A stretch of 64,000 nt of DNA from an uncultured Bacteroidales bacterium (GCA_934667275.1 CAKULK010000006.1:62001-126000); one strand, 5' to 3'. Positions 17,341 to 26,257 are shown, counted from the first letter of the stretch. The notes: generated from the letters alone by a model not told the origin. Program-made: numbers and translations.

Positions 17341-19031
17341 TATTTAATAATGTCTTGGAACTGCTGATCCTCTTGATATTTAGCAAATTCAATATCTTTC
17401 TGAGCCTTTCTGCGGAACTGAGCGTCACGCTGGATGGCAGCCTTCAGGTTGCTGTAAACAGCATCGCGGTCATTGGTGCGGGCACCTACGATAGCAGCCA
17501 GATAAGCAGTCGTGGCATTCGGGTTCTCCACGCGTGCCAAGGTCTGACGGGCAGCAGCATAGTCCTCGTTCAAGATTTGCTGAACGGCAGCGTTGTTGCT
17601 GGGCTTGTCGCCGTATGCATTCTTAGCGGCAGCGTACTCACCCTTCATCGTATAGAGCGTACCCATAGCGGCATTCAGGTCACCCTGCGTGCCGGCAGCC
17701 TTGCCAAGATATTGCTGAGCCATTGCCAAATCATTGTCTGCCAATGCAGCCACACCGGCGTTGTAGTTCACATCGGGGTTGCTTGAAGCAATCTTCAAGG
17801 CTTGCGTATAACTGCGGCGAGCCTCTGCGATGCTGCCTTGGTTGAAATAGAGCATACCCATATTGTTGTAACCGCGATAGTCGTTCGGGAACAACTCAAC
17901 AGCCTTCTTATAGATAGCCATTTGCTCGTTAGCGTCCTTGGTGAGAGTAGCGGCATACAGCAGTTCCTCCACGTTCAACGATGCAGGGTCATTCTTTGCC
18001 AATTCGGCAATCTCCTCGTCTGATTTTCCGATAAGGTCGGTGGTGAGAATCAGGCGGCTGCGGCGCAACTCGGGCAGAATCTCATCGGCAATCGTCTTGT
18101 AAACGGCACTCAGGTTCTTGATTTGAGCCTCACGCTCTTCGGGGTCACTGTACATGCTGAGCACGCGCAAAACAAGATCCTTGTCCTGGATATTGCTCTC
18201 TTCCATAGCCTTCTGGAATCCCTCCCAGTCCTGAGCGGTAACCGACGACTCAATCTCGGCTTTCACCTTGTTCTTTTTCAGTTGTTTCTGCAAGTATTTC
18301 TGAGCGTTAGCCTGACGGGCATCAGCCAGAGTCGAGTTGAGTTTCACGCCACCGTCCGGCGAAGCGTAACCCGAAACCTCCAACTTGTTGATGGCTTTCT
18401 TCTCATCTTGGTCAGCATCTTTGATGGCAGCCTGCAAGTCCTTCATCTCCTGGGTTTTGAGTTCGGAGTTGCGCAGGTTGGACTGCTGAATCAGGAAGCG
18501 GATATCAGCCTCTTGCATCTCTTGGATAATGCGTTGGAATTTATCTGCCGTGATTTGGGGTTTGACATCCTGAGCCTGAGCCAACTTTGCGGTAGCAACC
18601 ACACCATCAGCCACTTTCATGTCAGGAATCTCCACGGTTTTGTTGCCCTTCTTGGCGGTAAAGCGCAGATAGAGTTCCGATTTTGCCATCGCAGGAACGT
18701 ACTTGAACGATGCCTGCTGGCTGTATTTGGCACCCTCTTTGTAGGATACCGTCTTACCATTTTCTTTGGCTTTCTCACCTACGTAGGTCACCGGCTCGCC
18801 AACGGCTTCGCCACCCTCATACTTGAGCACCGGAGTAACGGTAAGAACGGCTTTTTTAGAGAACTTCTTTACAGGGAAGGTTCCCGTGATAGTGGCGTCC
18901 ACATTGTCGCCTACCACGGTGAGCGGACTCGGATTAACGGTCACCTGTTCCGGCTGAACAGCAGTTCCACAAGAGGTCAGCACTGCCATCGCAATCACTG
19001 ACGCAAAGAAAAATGACTTTTTCATATTCAT
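17340..19031 (-). CDS. OmpA-like/TPR lipoprotein
   Basis: A 563-residue envelope protein. The signal peptide ends in a lipobox (AVLTSCGT). Residues about 30-180 form a beta-rich region of unknown type. An OmpA-C-like segment follows near residue 245 (KLEVSGYASPDGG, then NSTLADARQANAQKYLQ), which in this family contacts peptidoglycan. The C-terminal third is TPR repeats (IYKKAVELFPNDYRGYNNMG and later copies). I infer an outer-membrane lipoprotein that ties the envelope to the cell wall. It is first in the operon with the tail-anchored protein and mutL, and has its own promoter. Confidence 0.8.
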   Translation of the reverse strand: MNMKKSFFFASVIAMAVLTSCGTAVQPEQVTVNPSPLTVVGDNVDATITGTFPVKKFSKKAVLTVTPVLKYEGGEAVGEPVTYVGEKAKENGKTVSYKEGAKYSQQASFKYVPAMAKSELYLRFTAKKGNKTVEIPDMKVADGVVATAKLAQAQDVKPQITADKFQRIIQEMQEADIRFLIQQSNLRNSELKTQEMKDLQAAIKDADQDEKKAINKLEVSGYASPDGGVKLNSTLADARQANAQKYLQKQLKKNKVKAEIESSVTAQDWEGFQKAMEESNIQDKDLVLRVLSMYSDPEEREAQIKNLSAVYKTIADEILPELRRSRLILTTDLIGKSDEEIAELAKNDPASLNVEELLYAATLTKDANEQMAIYKKAVELFPNDYRGYNNMGMLYFNQGSIAEARRSYTQALKIASSNPDVNYNAGVAALADNDLAMAQQYLGKAAGTQGDLNAAMGTLYTMKGEYAAAKNAYGDKPSNNAAVQQILNEDYAAARQTLARVENPNATTAYLAAIVGARTNDRDAVYSNLKAAIQRDAQFRRKAQKDIEFAKYQEDQQFQDIIK

Positions 19032-19100
19032 AATAAGTTATTATGTTGTTAATTATTTATACGTATCGTTGATATACACTTCTGCATAGTATATCGCCTG

Positions 19101-19131
19101 CAAAGGTACGAAATTATTCGCAAACAGCAAA
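19101..19131 (-). promoter_or_regulatory. Promoter of the OmpA/TPR lipoprotein gene
   Basis: The minus strand reads TTTG (19128-19131), 19 bases, TACCTTTG (19101-19108). Confidence 0.75.
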
Positions 19132-19157
19132 GACAGGATGTTTTTTTGCGCGATTTT

Positions 19158-19190
19158 TTTGGCATTTTTGGACTTTTCTTCGTACCTTTG
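19158..19190 (+). promoter_or_regulatory. Promoter of the 275-residue lipoprotein gene
   Basis: TTTG (19158-19161), 21 bases, TACCTTTG (19183-19190), divergent from the promoter at 19101-19131. Confidence 0.7.
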
Positions 19191-19222
19191 CGCAGTTTTT
19201 ATCAGATAAACACAATCGGACT

Positions 19223-20050
19223 ATGCAAAAGAACAACTTTTATCGGTTTCCTGCAATGGTTTTGGCGGCAACCCTTTTGGTGTCATGCCGTCCGAGTGAC
19301 GAACAATGCGCCCGCGTATTGGTGGATAGTGCGCAACAGATGGTGGATGCCGGACGCTGGCAACAAGCCCGCGTATTCATCGACTCCGTCCACAACACCT
19401 ATCCCCAACAGGTAGAGCAACGGCGCGCAGCAAAGGTTCTGGCGGACACCATCACCTACTTGGAAGCCAAACGGACATTGGCTTATTCCGACTCATTACT
19501 AAACACCCTGCTGCCGCAGGCTGACGAGTTGATGCGTCTGTTCCGCTACGAGAAAAACGCCGACTATGAGGACCATGGGCGATACGTGCATCGTCTTTTG
19601 GCTACTACGGGCAGCAACACTTCCCGCAACTTCTTGCAGGCTTATGTGCGCGACGACAAAGAGACCATCGTCAAGAGTTACTACTATGGAGCGCAACGCG
19701 CAAACCAGCGCGCCGTCACGCTCTCGTCCGAGGAAGTGGAAAGCCGCTTCGAAGGTACCAACCATGCTTTTCAGGCTGAAGGATGGCACGAGATAATGAC
19801 GCTCGAAAACGACAAAGCCCTTGAACTGCTGAATTTCGTCAGCAGCCACACCTCCGCGCGTATCCGCGTGAAAGGAGAAGGAGAAAAAAGCGGACAATCA
19901 TGGGTCTATTATCTCTCCGACAAAGAAAAGACTGCCCTTTCGCAGACCTACCAATTGGGATTCCTGATGAAGGATATCAACCAATTGGAACGCAATATCC
20001 GCATAGCAAACGCACAAATCGAGCGCAAAGAGCGCACAACCAGCAAATAA
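19223..20050 (+). CDS. Conserved lipoprotein of unknown function
   Basis: A 275-residue protein with a lipoprotein signal peptide (LAATLLVSCRPS). The mature part is largely helical and begins with a repeat-like helix pair (VDSAQQMVDAGRWQQARVFIDSV) that resembles a single TPR. A mixed middle region (YYYGAQRANQRAVTLSSEEVESRFEG) and a C-terminal coiled coil (LMKDINQLERNIRIANAQIE) follow. I recognise no enzyme motif. It stands alone between a divergent promoter and a strong terminator. Confidence 0.75.
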   Translation: MQKNNFYRFPAMVLAATLLVSCRPSDEQCARVLVDSAQQMVDAGRWQQARVFIDSVHNTYPQQVEQRRAAKVLADTITYLEAKRTLAYSDSLLNTLLPQADELMRLFRYEKNADYEDHGRYVHRLLATTGSNTSRNFLQAYVRDDKETIVKSYYYGAQRANQRAVTLSSEEVESRFEGTNHAFQAEGWHEIMTLENDKALELLNFVSSHTSARIRVKGEGEKSGQSWVYYLSDKEKTALSQTYQLGFLMKDINQLERNIRIANAQIERKERTTSK

Positions 20051-20124
20051 CACTCCACATACATTGTAATATTATTGTGACCTTGCCACATTCATATCGT
20101 ACCCATAATAACTAAAATAATGAA

Positions 20125-20166
20125 CAAAAACAGACCGCCCAACAATCGTCAAGCGGTCTGTTTTTG
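20125..20166. terminator. Terminator between the lipoprotein and TonB receptor genes
   Basis: A 14-bp perfect stem (CAAAAACAGACCGC against its complement at 20153-20166) with A and T tracts on both sides. It can end both convergent transcripts. Confidence 0.92.
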
Positions 20167-20181
20167 CATTATGCTAACAGA

Positions 20182-22461
20182 TTACCAGTTAATCACAAAT
20201 CCGGCGTGTACGTTGATACCTGCTTGCGCATAGTACCAAGGCCAGCAAGCCGTGCCGTCGGTGGTGTAGGAATAGTCGCTACCACCATTGCTTGCGTATT
20301 TGGCGTTGAAGATGTTGTTCAGTTGGCAGAGCAGACGAATCTGCGGCACATTGGTACGACTGCACCATTTGTTCATCGGCAGTTGGTATTGCAGATTGAC
20401 ATTGGTGGTGGTGTACGCTTTGATGGCTGCCGTCTCGTTCTGCATATTGTCGAGATACTGTTTGCTCGTTACGTTGGTTTGGATAGTTGCCCGGAAACCT
20501 GCCACATCAAAGGTAAAGAGCGACATAGCGGTAATCATCGGCGAGAAAGCGATGGTGGTCTCTTTGAGTTCGATTTCCTTTTCGCCTAACCAATTGAAGT
20601 CCGCATCGTACTCGGTGATGACATCGGTATAGTTGAGAATCTTGTTGCGCGAGAGGACAAAGTTACCGTCCCAGCGGAACCAGTCAAGGATTTTCACACC
20701 CGCCGTAATCTCCGCACCCATACGGTAGGAGTCTTTTACGTTCTTGGTGGATTGTGCACCGACATCATTGATACGACCGGTGAGGACTAATTGGTTGTCG
20801 TAGTCCATAAAATAGAGGTTGGCACCAATGTTGAAACGCGGGTGCGAATAGGTGTAGCCCACCTCGTAGTCGTAGAGGCGTTCCGGATTGGGCATACCTT
20901 TCCACTCGCCTGTAGCAGCGTCGAAGATGACATTTTCTTTGTAGTTGTTACGGCTCGGCTCGCGGTTTGCCATTGCAAACGAACCATAAAGCAAATGCCC
21001 GTGGTTTTGGTAGGTAAGACCTGCTTGGGGGTTGAAGAAATGGTAGTTTTTCGTAAAAGTGAGGTCAATCATATCCTCGTCGTTCATACCGTCTCTGGAG
21101 TAGCGCACATAGCGATATTGCAGGTCGGCATAGAGGCTCAGGGTCTCTTGTGCACGGTTGATGACGCGCCAGTTGGCTTTGGCATATACGTTGGCGTCCA
21201 CCTTGTTGGCATGGTTGCGATAGAACTCATAATCAACCGGCAACCTACCACCATAGACACTGTCTTGGATATAGTTGAGTGTTCCGAAGTGCGTACCCAT
21301 ATAGTCGTTGGCTGCCACACCAAACTGGGCATCAACAGGCTCCGAGACATACTTGGCAGACATGATAGCGCCAAAGAAATGGTTGTCCAGCAACTTGCGA
21401 TACATACCATACGCCTTCTTCACTTTTTCGCCATTGACGTCGGTGTATGAATCCAATCCCCAATAACTGAATTTCTTCTTTTTATACTGCTCATAGTAAC
21501 CGCCACCGTGGGTGTAGTGGAGCGTGGTGTTGAGGATCCAGTTTGGGTTAAAGCGGTGGTTGATAGACAGTTGCGCATGCTGTTGTGCGTAGTTGTCGGT
21601 CTGATTGTCGTAGTATTTTGTCTCGCCGTTGGCATCGGTATATTCGCCTGCGGGGTTGTATCTGCGGTCGGCACCATTCAGTCCGTATGCCACATCTTTG
21701 GTAACACCATCCCAACCCATTCCGGTCTTTTCCTTGCCGCCGAAGAAACGGGCAATGACCTGAGTCTGCTTGCCATACCAGCCGAGGTCGCCATAGTAGG
21801 AATAGAGGTCAGAACTTGCGCGGTAGAGGAAACCGTCGGAGTTGACCTTGCTGAAACGTGCGTTGGCACGCCAATTGCCGGGCAACACCACGTGTGCCGA
21901 AGCCATCTCGCGGAAGGTGTTGTACATACCGCCGTTAAAACTCAACGTATAGTGGCTGACGGTGTCTTCATCGCCGGTGTACATATTCAGGCTTGCGCCG
22001 AAAGAGGCGGAACCGTTGGTGGAAGTCCCTACACCGCGTTGCACATCAATGCTCGACATCGAGGCTGCCATATCCGTCATGTTGACCCAGAAAACGGTTT
22101 GGCTCTCTTGGTCATTGAGCGGCACGTCGTTGACAGTCATGTTGATACGTGTGTGGTCGGTACCGCGCACGCGGAAATAGGTATAGCCTACACCCAGACC
22201 GTCATCGCTCGTTACTTGCAACGCAGGCACCGTGGAGAGCAGATAAGGCAGGTTTTGCCCCGTGTTCTCCCGATTGAGCGTCTCATTCGAGAGGACGCTG
22301 TGGTTCGTGGTGGTTTGTTGAACTCGTTGTGCCACGACCTGCACTTCATCCAAGTGCTGGTCTTGCACAATCATTAACGTGTCGGCAGCATAGCCTTGCA
22401 TGCCGCCCCAAAGGAGTGCTGCGTATCCGCAGCATACTCGCAAAAAGTGATTTGTTTTCAT
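20182..22461 (-). CDS. TonB-dependent receptor under a TPP riboswitch (probable thiamine receptor)
   Basis: A 759-residue outer-membrane receptor. After the signal peptide comes a TonB-box region (LDEVQVVAQRVQQ), then the plug (NLPYLLSTVPALQVTSDD, YFRVRGTDHTRINMTVNDVPLNDQE). The beta-barrel ends in an aromatic-terminated strand (HAGFVINW). There is no carboxypeptidase-like N-terminal extension, so it is a classical siderophore/vitamin-type receptor and not SusC. The 5' leader is a TPP riboswitch whose last conserved element touches the start codon. From that I infer uptake of thiamine or a precursor. Receptors controlled this way are known in Bacteroides. Confidence 0.88.
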   Translation of the reverse strand: MKTNHFLRVCCGYAALLWGGMQGYAADTLMIVQDQHLDEVQVVAQRVQQTTTNHSVLSNETLNRENTGQNLPYLLSTVPALQVTSDDGLGVGYTYFRVRGTDHTRINMTVNDVPLNDQESQTVFWVNMTDMAASMSSIDVQRGVGTSTNGSASFGASLNMYTGDEDTVSHYTLSFNGGMYNTFREMASAHVVLPGNWRANARFSKVNSDGFLYRASSDLYSYYGDLGWYGKQTQVIARFFGGKEKTGMGWDGVTKDVAYGLNGADRRYNPAGEYTDANGETKYYDNQTDNYAQQHAQLSINHRFNPNWILNTTLHYTHGGGYYEQYKKKKFSYWGLDSYTDVNGEKVKKAYGMYRKLLDNHFFGAIMSAKYVSEPVDAQFGVAANDYMGTHFGTLNYIQDSVYGGRLPVDYEFYRNHANKVDANVYAKANWRVINRAQETLSLYADLQYRYVRYSRDGMNDEDMIDLTFTKNYHFFNPQAGLTYQNHGHLLYGSFAMANREPSRNNYKENVIFDAATGEWKGMPNPERLYDYEVGYTYSHPRFNIGANLYFMDYDNQLVLTGRINDVGAQSTKNVKDSYRMGAEITAGVKILDWFRWDGNFVLSRNKILNYTDVITEYDADFNWLGEKEIELKETTIAFSPMITAMSLFTFDVAGFRATIQTNVTSKQYLDNMQNETAAIKAYTTTNVNLQYQLPMNKWCSRTNVPQIRLLCQLNNIFNAKYASNGGSDYSYTTDGTACWPWYYAQAGINVHAGFVINW

Positions 22462-22530
22462 TTCCCTCTACAGAATTACCTGTGCAGGTTCCACGGGTTT
22501 AATCTCAGCCTAAGGCACCCCGAACGAATC
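22462..22530 (-). promoter_or_regulatory. TPP (THI-element) riboswitch
   Basis: Read on the minus strand, the conserved TPP aptamer blocks occur in order: CGGGGTGCC (22514-22522), AGGCTGAGA (22503-22511), ACCC (22495-22498), GAACCTG (22485-22491), AGGTAAT (22475-22481) and AGGGAA (22462-22467). The last block is directly followed by the ATG of the TonB receptor, so ligand binding should hide the translation start. Bases 22530-22555 are the remaining leader. Confidence 0.9.
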
Positions 22531-22555
22531 TGAGCGAAAGTTCTATGTAAGTGAA

Positions 22556-23341
22556 TTATAGTCTATATACAAACGTCACCATCCAGCCCCACTCGTTCAA
22601 CTTCTGCGATGGCACCACGGGTGTCCGCATCAAGTTGTTCAAGCCGAAGTCGTATCCCGACTGCAAGCGGTACCTGTCCCACTCCAAGCCGCCGCCGAGA
22701 CCAAACTGAATGTTGGTGCGGTAGAGTTGCTTGGCCGCATATCGGTCGTGGTTGGTCATCTGCACCCCTTGCGCTTGCAGCCACTCGGTTGTGAGCGTGG
22801 AGGTGTTGTTGGTCATAAGGTCGTAACTGGTCAGACCGATTTGCAACTGCGGACCTGCATAAAAGAACAGGCGCAACTGCTTCCAAAGTGTGATGGTGTA
22901 GTAGGCGCGCACGGGAATAGTCAGTTCCAACTGCACAATATCGTGCCGGAGAACCTCTATCTGTGCGCTCTCAGCGGTCATAGAACGCCAATGCTGGTTC
23001 CGGTAACCGTATGTGAGCGATGCCAGCGCACCCGTCTGAATACTAAAATGATAAGGCAGCAGGAAATCCACCGTACCGCCAAAGCGCAAACCGTGCAAGT
23101 ACATGGAGACGGAGTCGTTCTCGCGCTGCTGCCACTGCACAAACCCCGTCTCTATGCGCCACTCTGTTCCAAACTTGTACTCCTCTGCCGCTTCCTTGCG
23201 CGTAGGGTCGAAGAAGTCAGGCTCTGCGGTCTGCAAATCGGGCATCGACTTGGTGTCTTGCGCCATCAAGCCATTGCCAAGAAACAGCCCTCCCAACACC
23301 ATACACCATATATATATATGAGACTTCTTCATCTTCCGCAT
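22556..23341 (-). CDS. Small outer-membrane beta-barrel protein
   Basis: A 261-residue protein with a signal peptide (IWCMVLGGLFLGNGLMAQ). The mature part is rich in alternating aromatic/polar strands (FGTEWRIETGFVQWQQ, HFSIQTGALASLTYGYRN, LRLFFYAGPQLQIG) and ends WGWMVTFVYRL, a barrel-type last strand. It resembles PorT/OMP_b-brl_2-like eight-strand barrels of Bacteroidetes. It lies just upstream of the thiamine-receptor leader on the same strand but has its own promoter. A start at 23332 (MKKSH) is equally possible. No substrate is suggested. Confidence 0.75.
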   Translation of the reverse strand: MRKMKKSHIYIWCMVLGGLFLGNGLMAQDTKSMPDLQTAEPDFFDPTRKEAAEEYKFGTEWRIETGFVQWQQRENDSVSMYLHGLRFGGTVDFLLPYHFSIQTGALASLTYGYRNQHWRSMTAESAQIEVLRHDIVQLELTIPVRAYYTITLWKQLRLFFYAGPQLQIGLTSYDLMTNNTSTLTTEWLQAQGVQMTNHDRYAAKQLYRTNIQFGLGGGLEWDRYRLQSGYDFGLNNLMRTPVVPSQKLNEWGWMVTFVYRL

Positions 23342-23369
23342 AAGGGTCTTTTGCCCTCTTTTCCGCCTA

Positions 23370-23401
23370 CAAAGGTACTACATTCTTCCCAAATACACAA
23401 T
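23370..23401 (-). promoter_or_regulatory. Promoter of the small barrel gene
   Basis: The minus strand reads ATTG (23398-23401), 20 bases, TACCTTTG (23370-23377). Confidence 0.65.
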
Positions 23402-23436
23402 TTTTTCAAGAAAAATATGCTTTTTTCAGGCAAAAA

Positions 23437-23468
23437 CTTGCACAATTAAAAAAGTTGCAGTACCTTTG
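23437..23468 (+). promoter_or_regulatory. Promoter of tRNA-Glu and rpsT
   Basis: CTTG (23437-23440), 20 bases, TACCTTTG (23461-23468). It lies about 65 bases before the tRNA. Confidence 0.7.
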
Positions 23469-23533
23469 CAGCCGATTTCCGCTTGTGCGGTTTTCTGCGT
23501 GTGTTAATAGCACGTTGCGCCAAGAATGGTGAT

Positions 23534-23605
23534 GGTCCATTCGTCTATCGGTTAGGACGAGAGATTTTCATTCTCTAAAGAGCAGTTCGACTCTGCTATG
23601 GACTA
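23534..23605 (+). tRNA. tRNA-Glu (anticodon TTC)
   Basis: A 72-base cloverleaf. The acceptor stem is GGTCCAT with ATGGACT (one G-U pair), the anticodon stem AGAGA/TCTCT encloses TTTTCAT with anticodon TTC, and the T arm is AGCAG-TTCGACT-CTGCT. Discriminator A; CCA is not encoded. It is probably cotranscribed with rpsT, 46 bases downstream. Confidence 0.97.
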
Positions 23606-23651
23606 CAAATTAAACAGATTAAAGAACCAAAAATTTAACTAACAGAATAAG

Positions 23652-23906
23652 ATGGCAAATCATAAATCATCTTTGAAGCGTATTCGCCAAACGGCTACCC
23701 GTAAGGCACACAATCATTATTATGCAAAAACCACCCGCAATGCCATCCGCGTATTGCGTGCTACCACTGACAAGGCTGCTGCAGAACAATTGCTGCCGAA
23801 AGTAAGTTCGATGTTGGACAAGTTGGCTAAGCGCAACATCATCCATCGCAACAAGGCTGCCAACCTCAAGTCGGGCTTGGCTTTGCATACCAACAAACTC
23901 GCCTAA
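23652..23906 (+). CDS. rpsT: 30S ribosomal protein S20
   Basis: An 84-residue, very basic, all-helical protein that binds 16S rRNA early in 30S assembly. It starts MANHKSSLKRIRQTATRKAHN and ends with the typical IHRNKAANLKSGLALHTNKLA. Length is standard. No intervening promoter separates it from tRNA-Glu, and a hairpin terminator follows the stop codon. Confidence 0.98.
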   Translation: MANHKSSLKRIRQTATRKAHNHYYAKTTRNAIRVLRATTDKAAAEQLLPKVSSMLDKLAKRNIIHRNKAANLKSGLALHTNKLA

Positions 23907-23934
23907 GCGATTGTTCATTAATTCCCTATATAGC

Positions 23935-23960
23935 AGGGGGCTGCCACAAGGTAGTCCCCT
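23935..23960 (+). terminator. Terminator after rpsT
   Basis: An 11-bp stem (AGGGGGCTGCC with GGTAGTCCCCT, two G-U pairs), loop ACAA, then TTGTTG. Confidence 0.65.
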
Positions 23961-24272
23961 TTGTTGTAGATATATCATATCTACGCCGAACACAACGCCG
24001 GCAAATACATAGCAGATGTTTCTGCAATTATTACTCAAAGAAGAACTCTACTTATCTTGAAGGAGAACACAACTTACCTCACAAAATCTACAATTTACGT
24101 CATAATGACAGCATAACAAGCCAATATGGCAGTACTATCCTGTCAAACAAGTGATGATATGGGGATGGCACAGGATTTGCGTAGGAGTCGGATGAATGTT
24201 GATTGGTCGGGCAACCTATTAGAGAGGCAATGACCAAGAGACACTAAACTGAACTATAAAATTTATACGATT
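23961..24272. other. Gap between rpsT and hsp20 with no recognisable gene
   Basis: No plausible ORF, no consensus promoter and no tandem array. A weak hairpin, TTGGTC (24203-24208) with GACCAA (24232-24237), lies 35 bases before the hsp20 start and could be part of its leader, but the inner part does not pair well. Confidence 0.4.
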
Positions 24273-24713
24273 ATGTTACCAACAGTTAGAAAGAATGACC
24301 AAAACTGGTTACCGAGTTTCTTCAATGATTTCTTTAGTGATGAATGGCCTACTATGCGCACTGCCGCAAACACTACGCCTGCCATCAATGTGAAAGAGGA
24401 CGAGAAAGCATATCACGTAGAGATTGCTGCTCCAGGTATGTCGAAAGAGGACTTCAAAGTACACGTAAACGACCAGGATGAACTGGTAGTGAGTGTAGAG
24501 AAGAAAGAGGAACAAAAAGAGGAGGATAAGAAATGCAAGTTCTTGCGTCACGAGTTCAATTACAGCCGCTTTGAGCAATCGTTGCTCTTGCCTGACAATG
24601 TGAACAAAGATGCCATTAGTGCAAAAGTGGAACACGGTGTATTGCATATCGAACTGCCTAAGTTGGACCCTGTTGTTCAAAAGCAACCGACTCGCGTAAT
24701 TGATATACAATAA
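24273..24713 (+). CDS. Small heat-shock protein, Hsp20 family
   Basis: A 146-residue ATP-independent chaperone that binds unfolding proteins. A short N-terminal arm (NWLPSFFNDFFSDEWP) leads into the alpha-crystallin domain (residues about 40-140): INVKEDEKAYHVEIAAPGMS, DELVVSVEKKEEQKEE, FEQSLLLPDNVNKDAISAKV and GVLHIELPK. The C-terminal tail lacks a clear IxI/V oligomerisation motif, though RVIDIQ is close. No Bacteroidetes housekeeping promoter was found upstream, so an alternative sigma factor or heat regulator is possible. Confidence 0.93.
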   Translation: MLPTVRKNDQNWLPSFFNDFFSDEWPTMRTAANTTPAINVKEDEKAYHVEIAAPGMSKEDFKVHVNDQDELVVSVEKKEEQKEEDKKCKFLRHEFNYSRFEQSLLLPDNVNKDAISAKVEHGVLHIELPKLDPVVQKQPTRVIDIQ

Positions 24714-24733
24714 TCGCTAATCCAATATAAAAG

Positions 24734-24763
24734 AAGAGGATGTACCTGTGGGTACATCCTCTT
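24734..24763. terminator. Bidirectional terminator between hsp20 and the secreted-protein genes
   Basis: A 13-bp perfect stem (AAGAGGATGTACC with GGTACATCCTCTT), loop TGTG, followed by T5 on the plus strand. Confidence 0.92.
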
Positions 24764-24784
24764 TTTGTTTGTAGATATATAGTA

Positions 24785-26173
24785 TTATTCAACTACCTGA
24801 CCTACTGCATTGTAGCGTACACCATTGCGTACAATGACCAATTGGCCGTTAACGATTGCTTTCTCCACAGCACCGGCTACTGCAGCATCTTGCAGACCAG
24901 CCTTTACTTCCTTGTAAAAATATACATTGTCGATAAAGAATGATTTGAGCGAATAGTAGTTAATCCATTTTACCTGGAACATATTGGTCAAATCGTTTTC
25001 TTTAAGGTCAATCGTAATCGTATTCCACTGGTTACCCTTAACACTCAAATTTGCAACAGCATAGTCACCGCCATTGGTACCACCTTGGCACAGAGGTCCG
25101 CCATCAATAGTGCCGTCAGCGAGAGGATAGATGTCGAATGAGAATGTGGTGTAACCCGTAGCATCAAACGGAGTATATTCCCAACCTATTATACCGTCAG
25201 TAAATCCGTAGTAGTAGAGTGCCTTGTTTCCTTCTGCCAGTTCACCTTCTGCCATTTGCGGAGCATTCCACCAACCTGCATTGAGGGTGGTGATAGCAGT
25301 TGCAGTTTCATAGGCATCGCAGTAGATAGATTTCACATCCTCAGCCTTCCATGCAGGAACAGGTGCAGCCTCGGGTGCCTCCAATGTCTTGAAAGATACA
25401 GCCACGGTCTCGGCTTTGTTGTTTGAGGGATCGCGTACGACAAGCGAGTAGTTGTATTCGGTATTGGCTTTGAGATTGGTGATAACAATGCTCGTTTCCT
25501 TAGCCGATACGGATGCCAACGTAGCAACTACCGTTTCGCCGTCCATAACATCAAAGATTACTTCGTCGGAGTTGTCCGTAGCCGAAGCAGTGAGTTTTGC
25601 AGAAAAGTAACTCGGCTCGGTAGCAATCACCTTAACGTCTTTCGGAGCCTCTTCATCCTTATCCGGAGCCTGCGTAGTGTAGAAATACACATTATTCAGC
25701 CAGAAAGTCTTCCCTGTAATGTTATCCAACTTGATTTGATATACATCTGCCCAGTTGGTAACACCTACAAACTCAGAAAGTTTGATATCAATTGCATTCC
25801 ATTCGCCACCTTTGATTTGTTTCGTCACGCCGACTTCGGCAGCGCCATGGATAGGTACAACACGTACGTCCATGTCCTCATCGGAAAAGAAATCCAAATG
25901 AAGTGCTTCCATCTTAGCGCAATTGAGGTGTTCTCTGAACTCCAAACCAAAATAGGTGTTGCTCATTACATACTTCTTACCGAATTCGGTGTCGGTGCAG
26001 GTAACACCGCTACCCCACTCGCCGAAGTTGCAATCGGCATTGTACGTTGCAGAATACACTGCTTTTACTTGATTGGCAGGGTAAACGGGTGCTGCAGGTG
26101 CAGCAACAGGATCCGCCATTGCCACTACAGATGTTGCCAACATAGCGGCTGCAAAAAGGAAAGATTTTTTCAT
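24785..26173 (-). CDS. Secreted multidomain protein with short type IX-like C-terminal tail
   Basis: A 462-residue secreted protein with a signal peptide (MKKSFLFAAAMLATSVVAMA). Residues about 35-165 form a beta-sandwich-like module (VYSATYNADCNFGEWGSG...VYQIKLDNITGKTFWLNNVYFY) that recurs in the next gene. A fibronectin III-like domain (residues about 175-270) is followed by a second, diverged sandwich module ending FFIDNVYFYK. The last 25 residues (VNGQLVIVRNGVRYNAVG) are a short sorting-like tail shared with three other proteins here. The modules look like carbohydrate-binding domains but match no CBM family I know. It is downstream of the beta-glucan locus. Confidence 0.75.
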   Translation of the reverse strand: MKKSFLFAAAMLATSVVAMADPVAAPAAPVYPANQVKAVYSATYNADCNFGEWGSGVTCTDTEFGKKYVMSNTYFGLEFREHLNCAKMEALHLDFFSDEDMDVRVVPIHGAAEVGVTKQIKGGEWNAIDIKLSEFVGVTNWADVYQIKLDNITGKTFWLNNVYFYTTQAPDKDEEAPKDVKVIATEPSYFSAKLTASATDNSDEVIFDVMDGETVVATLASVSAKETSIVITNLKANTEYNYSLVVRDPSNNKAETVAVSFKTLEAPEAAPVPAWKAEDVKSIYCDAYETATAITTLNAGWWNAPQMAEGELAEGNKALYYYGFTDGIIGWEYTPFDATGYTTFSFDIYPLADGTIDGGPLCQGGTNGGDYAVANLSVKGNQWNTITIDLKENDLTNMFQVKWINYYSLKSFFIDNVYFYKEVKAGLQDAAVAGAVEKAIVNGQLVIVRNGVRYNAVGQVVE

Positions 26174-26181
26174 TTCTGTTA

Positions 26182-26202
26182 GTTAATAAGTAATGGTTAA
26201 TA
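26182..26202. repeat. 7-bp tandem array in the leader of the 462-residue protein gene
   Basis: Heptamers GTTAATA, AGTAATG, GTTAATA: the same units as the galK-galM array, here on the opposite strand relative to the gene and 9 bases before its start codon. Confidence 0.75.
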
Positions 26203-26208
26203 ATAAGG

Positions 26209-26243
26209 TATCATCACTTTGTCCCGCGGACAGAGTGATGATA
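26209..26243. terminator. 16-bp hairpin after the 657-residue protein gene
   Basis: TATCATCACTTTGTCC (26209-26224) pairs with 26228-26243 with one G-U pair and a 3-base loop CGC. The stem is strong but there is no clear U tract on the minus strand, so it may attenuate and not fully stop transcription. Confidence 0.6.
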
Positions 26244-26257
26244 CGTAGTAACTCCAA

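Noticed and set aside
24203..24237. RNA thermometer in the hsp20 leader
   Set aside because: Only the outer 6 bp pair; the inner part does not, and it does not cover the start codon.
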